NCBI RefSeq assembly: GCF_004683885.1
Contig: NZ_CP038440.1
Location: 124,001 to 188,000, forward strand
Reading direction: 5' to 3'
From: Brevundimonas sp. MF30-B
Lineage (GTDB): Bacteria; Pseudomonadota; Alphaproteobacteria; Caulobacterales; Caulobacteraceae
Length of the DNA stretch: 64,000 nucleotides
This document shows positions 20,928 to 29,810 of this stretch, piece after piece (position 1 is the stretch's first letter; each line of letters opens with the position of its first letter). The notes beneath the pieces are model-generated. The model was not told the origin of the DNA. It did no database searches and saw nothing but the letters and a program-made list of their open reading frames with translations. The position numbers were made by a program, and so were the translations under genes.

Positions 20928-22013
20928 ATGCGTATCGTCTTGGCCACCGACGCCTGGGAGCCCCAGGTCAACGGCGTCGTCCGCACCCTGACCCGCACCG
21001 TGGCCGAGTGCCGCGCCATGGGTCATGAGGTCGAGGTCATCGAACCCAGCCAGTTCAAGACCATCCCCTGCCCCACCTATCCGGAAATCCGCCTGGCCCT
21101 GGGCGCCGAGGAGGAAATCCGCGAGCGGCTGCGCGCCTTCGAGCCCGAGGCGGTGCACATCGCCACCGAAGGCCCCATCGGCATCGCCACACGGCGCATC
21201 TGCGTGGAGTGGAAGCTGCCGTTCACGACCAGCTATCACACCAAGTTCCCCGAATATGTCTCGGCCAGGTTCCCGATCCCGGTGCAGGTCGGCTACGCCT
21301 ATATGAAGTGGTTCCACAAGCCGTCCGGCCGGCTGATGGTGGCGACCCCGACGCTACGCGACGAGCTGGTCGAGCATGGCTTCAAGAACGTCTCGCCCTG
21401 GTCGCGCGGGGTGGACACCGAACTGTTCCGCCCGGACCTGGAGCCCATATACGCCGAGATGGGCGGAGCAGACTGGCCGCGCCCGTTCTTCCTGAACGTC
21501 GGCCGGGTGGCGGTCGAAAAGAACATCGAGGCCTTCCTCGAAACCGACCTGCCGGGCACCAAGATCATCGTCGGGGACGGCCCGGCGCGCACCGATCTTC
21601 AGGCCAAATATCCCGAGGCCAAGTTCCTGGGCGCCAAGTTCGGCGAGGATCTGGCGCGGTGCTTCGCCGACGCCGACGTCTTCGTCTTCCCCAGCTGGAC
21701 CGACACCTTTGGCCTGGTGATTCTGGAGGCCATGGGCACGGGCACGCCGGTCGCCGCCTATCCCGCTCACGGGCCCATCGACATCATCCCGGGCTCGAAC
21801 GCCGGCGCCATCGACGACGACCTGAAGACCGCCTGTCTGGAAGCGCTGAAGTGCGACCGGGCGGACGTTCGCGCCTATGCGGAGAAGTTCAGCTGGCGCG
21901 CCTCGGCCGAACAGTTCGTGGAGAATCTTCAGCCCTATCCCGAGCCCGAGCGTGGCCGCTTCTGGCGGCGGCTGCGGCGGATCGCGCGGCTGAGACGCAA
22001 GGCGGCGGCGTAA
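20928..22013 (+). CDS. GT4-type glycosyltransferase
   Basis: A 361-residue GT-B-fold glycosyltransferase. The N-terminal domain begins MRIVLATDAWEPQVNGVVRT, the pattern of the alpha-mannosyltransferase/SqdX-like group that acts on lipid acceptors. The donor-binding C-terminal domain contains NVGRVAVEKNIEAFL and the retaining-GT4 motif FPSWTDTFGLVILEAMGTGTPV with the conserved Glu. The C-terminus is Arg-rich (RRLRRIARLRRK), suiting membrane binding. Probable role is addition of a sugar to a membrane lipid; donor and acceptor are not deducible. Start chosen at the ATG at 20928; an earlier TTG adds an unconserved leader. Confidence 0.85.
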   Translation: MRIVLATDAWEPQVNGVVRTLTRTVAECRAMGHEVEVIEPSQFKTIPCPTYPEIRLALGAEEEIRERLRAFEPEAVHIATEGPIGIATRRICVEWKLPFTTSYHTKFPEYVSARFPIPVQVGYAYMKWFHKPSGRLMVATPTLRDELVEHGFKNVSPWSRGVDTELFRPDLEPIYAEMGGADWPRPFFLNVGRVAVEKNIEAFLETDLPGTKIIVGDGPARTDLQAKYPEAKFLGAKFGEDLARCFADADVFVFPSWTDTFGLVILEAMGTGTPVAAYPAHGPIDIIPGSNAGAIDDDLKTACLEALKCDRADVRAYAEKFSWRASAEQFVENLQPYPEPERGRFWRRLRRIARLRRKAAA

Positions 22014-22023
22014 TAGCTCCCTG

Positions 22024-22145
22024 CCCCCTTGAAGGGGGAAGGGTCGGGGATGGGGGTGTGCGGCAGGACATCGGTGTCGCCCGCGCCCGACTTCACCCAT
22101 CGCGTCCGACACCCCCACCCAACCCTCCCCCATCAAGGGGGAGGG
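22024..22145. repeat. long imperfect palindromic repeat before recQ
   Basis: An arm at 22024-22056 rich in CCCCCTTGA...GGGGG blocks and an inverted counterpart at 22111-22145 (ACCCCCACCC...CAAGGGGGAGGG) could pair over about 33 bases. The interior is 54 bases of unremarkable sequence. It fills most of the 168-base gap between the glycosyltransferase and recQ. Similar in style to the other intergenic palindromes here but of different sequence. Confidence 0.6.
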
Positions 22146-22181
22146 CTTTCGTGGTCCCGCTCAATCCGGCACAAGCCCCCG

Positions 22182-24038
22182 ATGCCTGACGACTCACGCC
22201 CGCACGACCCGCTCGCCCCTGCGCGAGAGGTGCTGACGCGCGTCTGGGGCCATGCGGACTTTCGCGGCCTCCAGGCCAAGGTGGTAAACGAGGCCCTGGC
22301 CGGGCGCGACGTCATGGCCGTGCTGCCGACCGGCGGCGGCAAGTCGGTCTGCTATCAGATCCCGGCCATGCTGCGCCCCGGCGTCGGCCTGGTGGTGTCG
22401 CCGCTGATCGCCCTGATGACCGACCAGGTGGAAGCGCTGAAACAGCAAGGCGTGGCCGCCGCCCGGCTGGATTCCGGCGTGTCGATGGACGACCGCTCGG
22501 CCATCTGGCGCGCCGCGCGAGCGGGCGAGCTGGACCTGCTTTACGTCTCGCCCGAAGGCCTGGCCCAGCCGCACATGATCGACCGGCTGCACGACATCGA
22601 CCTGTCGCTGATCGCCATCGACGAGGCGCACTGCGTCTCGCAATGGGGCCACGACTTCCGTCCCGACTATCGCACCCTGGGCCGGCTGGCCGAGCTGTTC
22701 CCCGGCGTGCCGCGCATCGCCGTGACCGCGACCGCCGACGCCCGCACGCGCGAGGACATCGTCGCCTCCCTGAGGCTGGGCGAGGCCCGCGTCTTCGTCG
22801 ACAGCTTCGCGCGTCCGAACCTGCAGCTGGCGGCCGAGCGCAAGGAGAGCGCCTCGCGCGCCAAGACCGATCAGAAGGTCATCGACCTGGTATGCGCCCG
22901 CGCTGGCCGGTCGGGCGTCGTCTATTGCGGCAGCCGCGACGGCTGCGAACGCGTGGCCCAGGCGCTGCGGGACGCCGGGACCAACGCCATCGCCTATCAC
23001 GCCGGCATGGATGCTAGAGAACGCGACCGGCGGCTGGAGCGCTTCCTGGCCGAGGACGGGGCGGTGATGGTGGCGACCATCGCCTTCGGCATGGGGGTCG
23101 ACAAGCCGGACGTGCGCTTTGTCGTCCACGCCGATCCGCCGGGCAGCCTGGAGGCCTATTGGCAGGAGATCGGCCGTGCGGGCCGCGACGGCGAGCCGGC
23201 CGAGGGCATCACCCTTTATGGCCCCTCCGACATCGCCTGGAGCCTGCGCCGCATGGAAGGCCGGGCCATGGCCGAAGAGATCAAGGCGGTGCAGACCCGC
23301 AAGGTGCGCCAGCTGTTCGCCATGCTGGACGGCGCGGCCTGTCGTCCTCAGGCGGTGCGGCGCTACTTTGGCGAGACGGACGCCGAACCGTGCGGCGTGT
23401 GCGACATCTGCGGCGACCCGCCCCGCACCTATGACGCCCTGGTCCCGGCCCAGAAGGCGCTGGCGGCGGTGCAGCGGCTGGGCGAGCGGTTCGGACGCGG
23501 CCGGGTGGTCGATCACCTGACAGGCCGCACCAAGGACGTTCAGCAGTGGGAGACGGCCCTTTCGACCTGGTCCATCGGCGCGGACCTGTCGATCACGGCC
23601 TGGCGCGACGTCATCGACCACCTGATGTTTGAGGGCCTGCTGGTCGAGGATCCCAACGAGGGCAAGCCGCTGATCCGCCTGGGCGACGCCGAGGCGGTGC
23701 GCGCCGTCTATCGCGGCGAGACGCCGGTGCGGGTGCGCGAACCCGTGATCCGCTCGGCGGTCGAGCGCCCCCGCCGCAACGCCGGCCGCAACCTGGCGGT
23801 CGAGGCGCTGGATACGGACGTGCGCACCCGCTTCGACATGCTGCGCGCCTGGCGCCGCGACCGGGCGGCCGAACAGCACGTGCCGCCCTATGTCATCTTC
23901 CAGGACAAGACACTGGTCGAAATCGCCATCGCCGAACCCCGCAGCCTGGACGCCCTGGCCCGCATCTCCGGCGTCGGCGCCGGCAAGCTGGACCGCTACG
24001 GCAAGGGCGTGCTGGATGTGCTGACGTCCGGCCAGTAG
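22182..24038 (+). CDS. recQ: ATP-dependent DNA helicase RecQ
   Basis: A 618-residue 3'-5' DNA helicase of recombination repair. Motif I is LPTGGGKSVCYQIPA, motif II IDEAHCVSQWGHDFRPDY, motif VI QEIGRAGRDG. The zinc-binding RQC region supplies Cys residues around CRPQAVRRYFGE and CGVCDICG. An HRDC domain ends the protein (ARISGVGAGKLDRYG). The ATG at 22182 gives MPDDSRPHDPLAPAREVLTR; upstream in-frame codons lie in the palindromic repeat. mutM follows 9 bases later, so the two repair genes are probably one operon. Confidence 0.95.
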   Translation: MPDDSRPHDPLAPAREVLTRVWGHADFRGLQAKVVNEALAGRDVMAVLPTGGGKSVCYQIPAMLRPGVGLVVSPLIALMTDQVEALKQQGVAAARLDSGVSMDDRSAIWRAARAGELDLLYVSPEGLAQPHMIDRLHDIDLSLIAIDEAHCVSQWGHDFRPDYRTLGRLAELFPGVPRIAVTATADARTREDIVASLRLGEARVFVDSFARPNLQLAAERKESASRAKTDQKVIDLVCARAGRSGVVYCGSRDGCERVAQALRDAGTNAIAYHAGMDARERDRRLERFLAEDGAVMVATIAFGMGVDKPDVRFVVHADPPGSLEAYWQEIGRAGRDGEPAEGITLYGPSDIAWSLRRMEGRAMAEEIKAVQTRKVRQLFAMLDGAACRPQAVRRYFGETDAEPCGVCDICGDPPRTYDALVPAQKALAAVQRLGERFGRGRVVDHLTGRTKDVQQWETALSTWSIGADLSITAWRDVIDHLMFEGLLVEDPNEGKPLIRLGDAEAVRAVYRGETPVRVREPVIRSAVERPRRNAGRNLAVEALDTDVRTRFDMLRAWRRDRAAEQHVPPYVIFQDKTLVEIAIAEPRSLDALARISGVGAGKLDRYGKGVLDVLTSGQ

Positions 24039-24047
24039 GGAGCCGCC

Positions 24048-24911
24048 ATGCCTGAACTGCCCGAAGTCGAGACCGTGCGCCGGGGGCTGGAGCCCGTGTT
24101 GGCCGGCGCGCGGCTGACGCGGGTGCGGATCAATCGGCCCGACCTGCGGTTTCCGTTTCCCGAACGGTTCGTCGAACGGCTGGAGGGGGCGACGGTCGAG
24201 CGGATCGAGCGTCGGGCCAAATATCTGCTGATGCCCCTGTCGACCGGCGAGACCTGGGTCACCCACCTGGGCATGACCGGCCGCTTCACCCTAGACGGGA
24301 CTCAGCTGGGCGAGTTCGAGGAGCCCGCGCCCATCGCCGGCAAACATGAGCATTTCAGCGCCTGCGCCACGCGCGACGGCGCGACCACGCGGATCGGTTT
24401 CGCCGACGCCCGGCGGTTCGGCTTCATGGGCCTGATCGCGACAGAGGCCGTGGAGGCCCATCCCTGGTTCGCCGCCCTGGGCCCCGAGCCGCTGGGCAAC
24501 GGCTTTTCGGGCGCGCATCTGGCCGAGGCGTTCAAGGGCAAGAGCCAGAACATCAAGGTCAGCCTGCTGGATCAGCGCACCGTGGCGGGGCTGGGCAACA
24601 TCTACGTCTGCGAGGCCCTGTATCGCGCACGCATTTCGCCTCTGGTCGCGGCCGGCAAGATCACGCGTCCCAGGCTGGAGCGGCTGGCGGTGGAGGTGGT
24701 GGCGGTGCTGCGCGACGCCATCGAGGCGGGCGGCTCGACCCTGCGCGACTTCGCTAACGCCGACGGCGGCCAGGGCTATTTCCAGCATCGCTTCGACGTC
24801 TATGGCCGCGAGGGCGAGCCGTGTCGGGGAGACGGCTGCACGGGCGTGGTCAAGCGCATCGTCCAGGGCGGTCGCTCGACCTTCTACTGCCCCAGCTGCC
24901 AGAAGCGCTGA
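24048..24911 (+). CDS. mutM: formamidopyrimidine-DNA glycosylase (Fpg)
   Basis: A 287-residue base-excision repair enzyme removing 8-oxoguanine and ring-opened purines, with beta/delta lyase activity. The mature N-terminus [13 protein letters not shown] gives the catalytic Pro and Glu. The helix-two-turn-helix contains [16 protein letters not shown], and the C-terminal zinc finger is C-x4-C...YCPSCQK, needed for DNA binding. Length is typical. It lies just downstream of recQ, and converges with the flavoprotein gene. Confidence 0.96.
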   Translation: MPELPEVETVRRGLEPVLAGARLTRVRINRPDLRFPFPERFVERLEGATVERIERRAKYLLMPLSTGETWVTHLGMTGRFTLDGTQLGEFEEPAPIAGKHEHFSACATRDGATTRIGFADARRFGFMGLIATEAVEAHPWFAALGPEPLGNGFSGAHLAEAFKGKSQNIKVSLLDQRTVAGLGNIYVCEALYRARISPLVAAGKITRPRLERLAVEVVAVLRDAIEAGGSTLRDFANADGGQGYFQHRFDVYGREGEPCRGDGCTGVVKRIVQGGRSTFYCPSCQKR

Positions 24912-24915
24912 GCGG

Positions 24916-25833
24916 TCACGTCCTCAAGGTGTGGCCTTCCTGTTCGCGCAGCCAGTTGTGCGCCTTGGTCGCCGCGATGGCGCCGTGGCCCATGGCGACG
25001 GTGATCTGATCCAGCCCCTCGACCACGTCGCCGGCCGCCCACAGACCCTCCACGCCCGCGCCGAACGGGCTCTCGGGCGCCAGGCAATCGCCCTGCCCCT
25101 GCGGCGCGCCCAGGCGCACGGCGAGCTCGCTGCGCGGCCGCAGACCCAGGGCGGGATACAGGGTGTCGACCGTGACCACCTGCCCGCCTTCCAGGTGCAC
25201 CACCACGCGGTCGGGGTGAGGCTCCAGTCGATCCAGCGCGCCCTGCAACACCCGGACGCCGGCGGCCTTCAGCTGGGCCGTTTCATCGGCGGTCAGCTCC
25301 GACCAGTTCAGCGGCATCAGCGTCACGTTCGAGGTGAACTGACGCAGGAAAAGCGCCTCGGCCGCGCCGTTGCTGTCGCAGCCGATGACGCCCATGACGC
25401 GGTCGGTGCCCTCATAGCCGTCGCAGATGGGACAGTATCGCAGGACGCCGTCGGCGATGGCGCGCTGGTGCACCTCGGCCGGCAGATCGACCTCGTTCAT
25501 GTCCACCCCAGTCGCCACGATCACCGCCCGCGCCGTCCAGGAGTCCTGGGCAGCGGTTAGGATGAAGCCGTCGGGGCCGCGCGAGATGTCGTCAATGCGC
25601 GCCTCGAAGATCTCGGCGCCGACCTCGGTCGCCTGACGCTGCATCAGATTGACCAGGGCGCGGCCGGCGATGCCGTCAGGAAAGCCCGGCACATTGTGAG
25701 CCATGGGTCCGCGCAGCGCGCGACTGGTCCCGTCGTGCAGCACCGCCACCCGCCGGTGATAGCGCGCCAGATACAGCGCCGCCGTCAGCCCCGCCGGCCC
25801 CGCGCCCACAATCGCCACATCCGCAGTCTGCAT
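24916..25833 (-). CDS. thioredoxin-reductase-like NAD(P)/FAD-dependent oxidoreductase
   Basis: A 305-residue flavoprotein with FAD-binding GAGPAGLTAALYLARY at the N-terminus, a central redox-like CPICDGYE resembling the CATCDG disulfide of thioredoxin reductase, and a C-terminal FAD motif LWAAGDVVEG. It belongs to the group of TrxR-like proteins outside the canonical TrxB; some members are ferredoxin- or glutathione-independent oxidoreductases, and the partner is unknown. The ATG at 25833 has GGGAGG 8 bases upstream. A perfect GGAAC-N16-CGTT promoter lies just upstream, so it is probably a general-stress gene. Confidence 0.85.
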   Translation of the reverse strand: MQTADVAIVGAGPAGLTAALYLARYHRRVAVLHDGTSRALRGPMAHNVPGFPDGIAGRALVNLMQRQATEVGAEIFEARIDDISRGPDGFILTAAQDSWTARAVIVATGVDMNEVDLPAEVHQRAIADGVLRYCPICDGYEGTDRVMGVIGCDSNGAAEALFLRQFTSNVTLMPLNWSELTADETAQLKAAGVRVLQGALDRLEPHPDRVVVHLEGGQVVTVDTLYPALGLRPRSELAVRLGAPQGQGDCLAPESPFGAGVEGLWAAGDVVEGLDQITVAMGHGAIAATKAHNWLREQEGHTLRT

Positions 25834-25858
25834 CGCACGCCTCCCGCCGCGAGTGCGC

Positions 25859-25883
25859 AACGGCGACGCTTGGCGGCGGTTCC
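25859..25883 (-). promoter_or_regulatory. EcfG/SigT-type promoter of the flavoprotein gene
   Basis: On the minus strand GGAAC (25883-25879) and CGTT (25862-25859) are separated by exactly 16 bases, the consensus for the alphaproteobacterial general-stress sigma factor. The -10 ends 25 bases before the ATG, leaving room for a short leader with a good Shine-Dalgarno. Confidence 0.7.
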
Positions 25884-25942
25884 CGGCCTTCACCCCTGGC
25901 CCGCGACGCGGTAAGCCCGGGGCGAACCCGAGGAGACCCGCC

Positions 25943-26731
25943 ATGGCCGACACTTATGACAACCTGCTGATCGAGCGTCACGCCGACGGCTATGCGGTGG
26001 TCACGCTGAACCGGCCCGAGGCGCTGAATGCGCTGAACTCGGCCCTGTTCAAGGATCTGGCGGACTTCCTGGACGCGGTGGAGCACGACGACGCGGTGCG
26101 CTGCCTGATCCTGACCGGCTCGGGCGAGAAGGCCTTCGCCGCCGGCGCCGACATCAAGGAGATGGCGGACCAGACCTATGCCCAGATGTACACGGGCAAC
26201 TATTTCGCCCTGGGCCACGACCGGATCACCCGGTTCAGGAAGCCGATCATCGCCGCCGTCAACGGCTTTGCGCTGGGCGGCGGCTGCGAGCTGGCCATGC
26301 TGTGCGACTTCATCATCGCCAGCGAAAAGGCGAAGTTCGGCCAGCCCGAGATCAACCTGGGCGTCGCGCCCGGCATCGGCGGCTCGCAGCGCCTGACCCG
26401 GCTGGTGGGCAAGTCCAAAGCCATGGACATGGTCCTGACCGCCCGCATGATGGACGCTCAGGAAGCCGAGCGCGCCGGCCTGGCCAGCCGCGTCTTCCCC
26501 CACGACGTCCTGCTGGACGAAGCCCGCACGATCGCCGCCCGCATCGCGGCCCAAAGCCCCCTGGCCGTCATGGCCAACAAGGAGATGGTCAACGCCGCCC
26601 TAGAGACGACCCTGACCCAGGGCGTCCAGTTCGAACGCCGCCTGTTCCACTCCCTTTTCGCCTTCGAGGACCAGAAGGAAGGCATGGCCGCCTTCGTGGA
26701 GAAGCGGAAGCCGGGGTTCAAGGGGCGGTAA
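25943..26731 (+). CDS. enoyl-CoA hydratase
   Basis: A 262-residue crotonase-fold enzyme that hydrates trans-2-enoyl-CoA in beta-oxidation or amino acid degradation. NRPEALNALNSAL, the oxyanion-hole segments AFAAGADIKEM and NGFALGGGCELAMLCDFIIAS, and the catalytic Glu pair in GQPEINLGVAPGIGG are all present, as in mitochondrial-type ECHS1. AGGAGA sits 7 bases before the ATG. Divergent from the flavoprotein with 109 bases between. It may serve the branched-chain pathway encoded 13 kb away; that is inference. Confidence 0.93.
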   Translation: MADTYDNLLIERHADGYAVVTLNRPEALNALNSALFKDLADFLDAVEHDDAVRCLILTGSGEKAFAAGADIKEMADQTYAQMYTGNYFALGHDRITRFRKPIIAAVNGFALGGGCELAMLCDFIIASEKAKFGQPEINLGVAPGIGGSQRLTRLVGKSKAMDMVLTARMMDAQEAERAGLASRVFPHDVLLDEARTIAARIAAQSPLAVMANKEMVNAALETTLTQGVQFERRLFHSLFAFEDQKEGMAAFVEKRKPGFKGR

Positions 26732-26746
26732 GCCCCTCGCCGAGGC

Positions 26747-27862
26747 CTAGGCCGCGCAGGCCTCGAAGCCCGCCCTCAGCGCCTTCTCATCCAGGTCGCG
26801 GCCGATGAAGACGGCGCGGCTCCAGCGGCGTTCGTCGGGGCCCCATTCGCGTTGCAGGTCGCCTTCCAGGATCATGTGGACGGCCTGGAAGACCAGGCGG
26901 CGGTCCTCGCCCTTCACGTCGATGATGCCCTTGGCGCGCAGGATGTTCTGGCCCTGCTCGCCCAGCAGGCGGTCAAGCCAGGCAGTGAACTTCTGGCCGT
27001 CGATGGGCCGGTCCAGCGAAAGGGATATGCCTTTGATGTCGTCCTGGTGCGCGTGGCCGCGCGCGCCGTGGCCGTGGTCGTGATCGTGGTCGTGGTCGTG
27101 ATCGTGGTCGTGGTCGTGATCGTGGTCGTGGTCGTGCTCATGATGGTCGTGGTCGTGGTCGTGGCCGCAGTGCTCGTCGTGCACATGGCCGGCCTCGCCG
27201 TGCGGCGGATTGGCGAACTCGGGCTTGACCTCCAGGATGCGGGCCAGGTCGAAGGCGCCCAGGCCCAGCACCTGATCCAGCGGCACGTTGGAGCGTTCGG
27301 CGCGGGTGATGGGGGCCAGCGGGTTCAACGCGCGCAAGCGGGCCTCGACCTGGGCCAGCTCGGCCTCGGAGGCCAGGTCCACCTTGTTCAGAATGATGCG
27401 GTCGGCGAAGGCGACCTGCTCGCGCGCCTCTTTGGAGTCGTCCAGGCGCGCCATGACGTGTTTGGCGTCGACCAGGGCGGTGACGCTGTCCAGCACGGTC
27501 TTGGCCTTCACATCGTCGTCGACGAAGAAGGTCTGGGCGACCGGGCCGGGATCCGCCAGGCCCGTGGTCTCCACGATGATGGCGTCAAACGCCGGCTTGC
27601 CGGGCCGCTGGCGCTTCATCAGCCCCGAGACCACGCGGATCAGGTCGCCGCGCACCGTGCAGCAGACGCAGCCGTTATTCATCTCGAACACGTCCTCGTC
27701 GGCGCCGACGACCAGGTCGTTGTCGATGCCGATCTCGCCGAACTCGTTGACGATGACGGCGTAGCGCTTGCCGTGATCCTCGGTGAGGATGCGGTTCAAA
27801 AGGGTGGTCTTGCCGGCGCCGAGGTAGCCGGTCAGCACGGTCACGGGGATCTTATCACTCAT
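26747..27862 (-). CDS. COG0523 (CobW-type) G3E GTPase with a long His/Asp tract
   Basis: A 371-residue P-loop GTPase of the metal-chaperone group. Walker A is GYLGAGKTT (residues 12-20), the metal-binding CxCC is Cys65-Cys67-Cys68, and the guanine-specificity segment is ILNKVDL. A CobW C-terminal domain closes the protein. Between them, encoded by about 27056-27180, is a tract of alternating His and Asp with about twenty HD units, which likely binds Zn, Ni or Co. Such proteins load metals into target enzymes or help in zinc shortage. No Zur box was recognised. The tract is built of short DNA repeats and is prone to length change. Confidence 0.9.
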   Translation of the reverse strand: MSDKIPVTVLTGYLGAGKTTLLNRILTEDHGKRYAVIVNEFGEIGIDNDLVVGADEDVFEMNNGCVCCTVRGDLIRVVSGLMKRQRPGKPAFDAIIVETTGLADPGPVAQTFFVDDDVKAKTVLDSVTALVDAKHVMARLDDSKEAREQVAFADRIILNKVDLASEAELAQVEARLRALNPLAPITRAERSNVPLDQVLGLGAFDLARILEVKPEFANPPHGEAGHVHDEHCGHDHDHDHHEHDHDHDHDHDHDHDHDHDHDHGHGARGHAHQDDIKGISLSLDRPIDGQKFTAWLDRLLGEQGQNILRAKGIIDVKGEDRRLVFQAVHMILEGDLQREWGPDERRWSRAVFIGRDLDEKALRAGFEACAA

Positions 27863-27901
27863 CCCCGCTAGATGGCCGCACCAGCCGCCGATGGAAAGGG
27901 G

Positions 27902-28867
27902 TCAGATCAGACGGATTTCCTTCAGGCGCTCGGTCAGGAAATCCTCGGCCATGATCGCCTTGCCCGCATAGCGATCCGGATTGTCGGGCGTGATCGTGGA
28001 CGGCAGGCTCTCGATCACGAAGTCCGGGTTGAAGTGCAGGAAGAAGGGCGTCGAATAGCGGGCGAAGCTGGCCCGCTCGGGCGCCGGATTGATCACCCGG
28101 TGGCTGGTCGACGGCAGGACATGGTTGGTCAGCCGCTGCAGCATGTCGCCGATGTTGACCACCAGGGCGCCCGGCGGCGGAGCAATGTCCAGCCACGCGC
28201 CGTCGGCGTCCTTCAGCTGCAGGCCGGCCTCTTCGGCGCCCAGCAGCAGGGTGATGACGTTGATGTCCTCGTGCGCCCCGGCGCGCACGCCCGACGCGCC
28301 CGCCGGCACCGGCGGATAGTGCAGCATGCGCAGGATCGAATTGCCCAGCTGGACCTTGTCGGCGAAATAGTCGTCGCCGAGGTTCAGATAGCGGGCGATG
28401 GCCTTCAGGATCTTGGCGCCCAGGTCGTCCATGGCCTCGAACATGCCGTACAGGTGGGTGCGGAAGCCCTCGACCTCGGTCGGCCAGACGTTGTCGCGCA
28501 TGTACTGGCGATAGGGGTGGCCCTGGGGCAGCTCGCGGCCGACGTGCCAGAACTCCTTCAGATCGACGGTCGCCGCGCCCTTGGCCGCCTCTACGCCGAA
28601 CGGCGTCAGGCCGCGCGCGCCGCCGGTGCCCGGCTGGTGATACTGGCGCTTGACGTCCTCGGGCAGGGCGAAGAAGGCCTTGGAGTCGTCGATGGCGGCC
28701 TCGATCACCCCTTCGTCCAGTCCGTGGTCGGCGATGACGGCGAAGCCATAAGTCTTGAACGACGCGCCGAGCTTGTCGGCGAAGGCCTGGAAGTCGGTGT
28801 CGTACAGGATCATCGACACGGGTTCGATGCGGCGCTTTTCGGCGGTGGGGCTCACGGTCTCGCTCAC
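27902..28867 (-). CDS. isopenicillin-N-synthase-like 2OG-Fe(II) oxygenase
   Basis: A 321-residue non-heme iron oxygenase. The N-terminal dioxygenase segment holds FKTYGFAVIADHGLD. The iron ligands are HED in GAHEDINVITLL and the distal His of STSHRVINP, with the 2-oxoglutarate-binding Arg-x-Ser in FARYSTPFF. Substrate unknown; relatives act on small molecules, and the name does not imply antibiotic synthesis. The start is a GTG at 28867 with GAGG 9 bases upstream; starting at a later ATG (28813) would remove the first strand. A 154-base gap separates it from the divergent OmpA lipoprotein. Confidence 0.9.
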   Translation of the reverse strand: MSETVSPTAEKRRIEPVSMILYDTDFQAFADKLGASFKTYGFAVIADHGLDEGVIEAAIDDSKAFFALPEDVKRQYHQPGTGGARGLTPFGVEAAKGAATVDLKEFWHVGRELPQGHPYRQYMRDNVWPTEVEGFRTHLYGMFEAMDDLGAKILKAIARYLNLGDDYFADKVQLGNSILRMLHYPPVPAGASGVRAGAHEDINVITLLLGAEEAGLQLKDADGAWLDIAPPPGALVVNIGDMLQRLTNHVLPSTSHRVINPAPERASFARYSTPFFLHFNPDFVIESLPSTITPDNPDRYAGKAIMAEDFLTERLKEIRLI

Positions 28868-28957
28868 GGCAGGGCCTCGGGATTGGATCGGGCGATGTCC
28901 ATACCGCCTAATCCAGGAAATTGGCAGACCGGCGCCCGTTCATCTCAGGGTCAGACT

Positions 28958-28982
28958 GGAACCTTCACCATAAGCCTGCGTT
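28958..28982 (+). promoter_or_regulatory. EcfG/SigT-type promoter of the OmpA-family lipoprotein
   Basis: GGAAC (28958-28962), a 16-base spacer and CGTT (28979-28982) match the general-stress promoter consensus exactly. The RNA should begin near 28990, about 30 bases before the ATG at 29022. Confidence 0.72.
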
Positions 28983-29021
28983 TTTGCGCCAATGCCGTCT
29001 TCAACGAAAGAAAGCCATTTC

Positions 29022-29696
29022 ATGCGCTCGAAAATCTTCCTCGCCGGCGCCTGCGTCACCGCCCTGCTGGGCGCCACCGCCTGCACCACGACGGACCCGT
29101 ACCGTTCCGACCCGCAACGCAACAACACCGCCACGGGGGCCCTGGCCGGCGCCGTCGGCGGGGCCCTGCTGGGCTACCTGACTAACACCTCCAACTCCGA
29201 ACAGGGTCGCCGCAACGCTCTGATCGGCGCCGGCGTCGGCGCCCTGGGCGGCGCGGCCGTTGGCCAGTACATGGACCGCCAGCAGCGCGCGCTGGAAGCC
29301 GAGCTATCGGGCACAGGCGTGGGCGTGGCGCGTCAGGGCGACAACCTGATCCTGCGCATGCCGTCGGACGTGACCTTCGCCACCAACCAGTCGGACATCC
29401 AGCCGCGCTTCGTCTCCACCCTGAACGACGTGGCCCGGGTGCTGCAGGAATACGACCGCTCGACCGTCGACGTGGTCGGCCACACCGACTCCTCGGGCGG
29501 CGATGCGATCAACCAGCCCCTGTCGGAGCGTCGCGCCGGCTCGGTGGCCGGCTATCTGATCCAGCAGGGCGTCATGCCCGAGCGCCTGATCGTGCGCGGC
29601 GTCTCGAGCCGCAATCCGATCGCGGACAACGGCACGCCGGAGGGCCGCGCCCAGAACCGCCGCGTCGAAATCCTGATCCGCCCCTTCCAGGGCTGA
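29022..29696 (+). CDS. OmpA-family lipoprotein (YiaD-like)
   Basis: A 224-residue outer-membrane lipoprotein. Signal peptide with lipobox GATAC at about residue 21. A glycine-zipper region follows (GALAGAVGGALLGYL and LIGAGVGALGGAAVG, about residues 40-80). The C-terminal OmpA domain has the peptidoglycan-binding pattern VDVVGHTDSSGGDAIN...LSERRAGSVAGYL and ends RRVEILIRP. This glycine-zipper plus OmpA layout is that of YiaD. The Met at 29022 starts the signal peptide and has GAAAGAAAG upstream; the Met at 28992 would put charged residues before it. Probably stress-induced from the promoter just upstream. Confidence 0.92.
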   Translation: MRSKIFLAGACVTALLGATACTTTDPYRSDPQRNNTATGALAGAVGGALLGYLTNTSNSEQGRRNALIGAGVGALGGAAVGQYMDRQQRALEAELSGTGVGVARQGDNLILRMPSDVTFATNQSDIQPRFVSTLNDVARVLQEYDRSTVDVVGHTDSSGGDAINQPLSERRAGSVAGYLIQQGVMPERLIVRGVSSRNPIADNGTPEGRAQNRRVEILIRPFQG

Positions 29697-29717
29697 TCTG
29701 ACGCCGACTGAATGACA

Positions 29718-29750
29718 GAGGTCGCCCGGTTTGCGCCGGGCGGCCTTTTT
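29718..29750 (+). terminator. intrinsic terminator of the OmpA-family lipoprotein
   Basis: GAGGTCGCCCGG-TTTG-CGCCGGGCGGCC forms a GC-rich stem followed by TTTTT (29746-29750) and CTT. It lies 22 bases after the stop codon. Confidence 0.8.
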
Positions 29751-29810
29751 CTTGCCCGCCACGCGGATGTGAATTGCCCCCGGCGCGCGGCGGTGGCCTC
29801 GTGGCGTTCG

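Noticed and set aside
26852..27871. Long open frame antisense to the COG0523 GTPase
   Set aside because: It mirrors the GTPase third-position GC bias and its core is the reverse of the His/Asp repeat (Val-rich); the sense gene has clear motifs.
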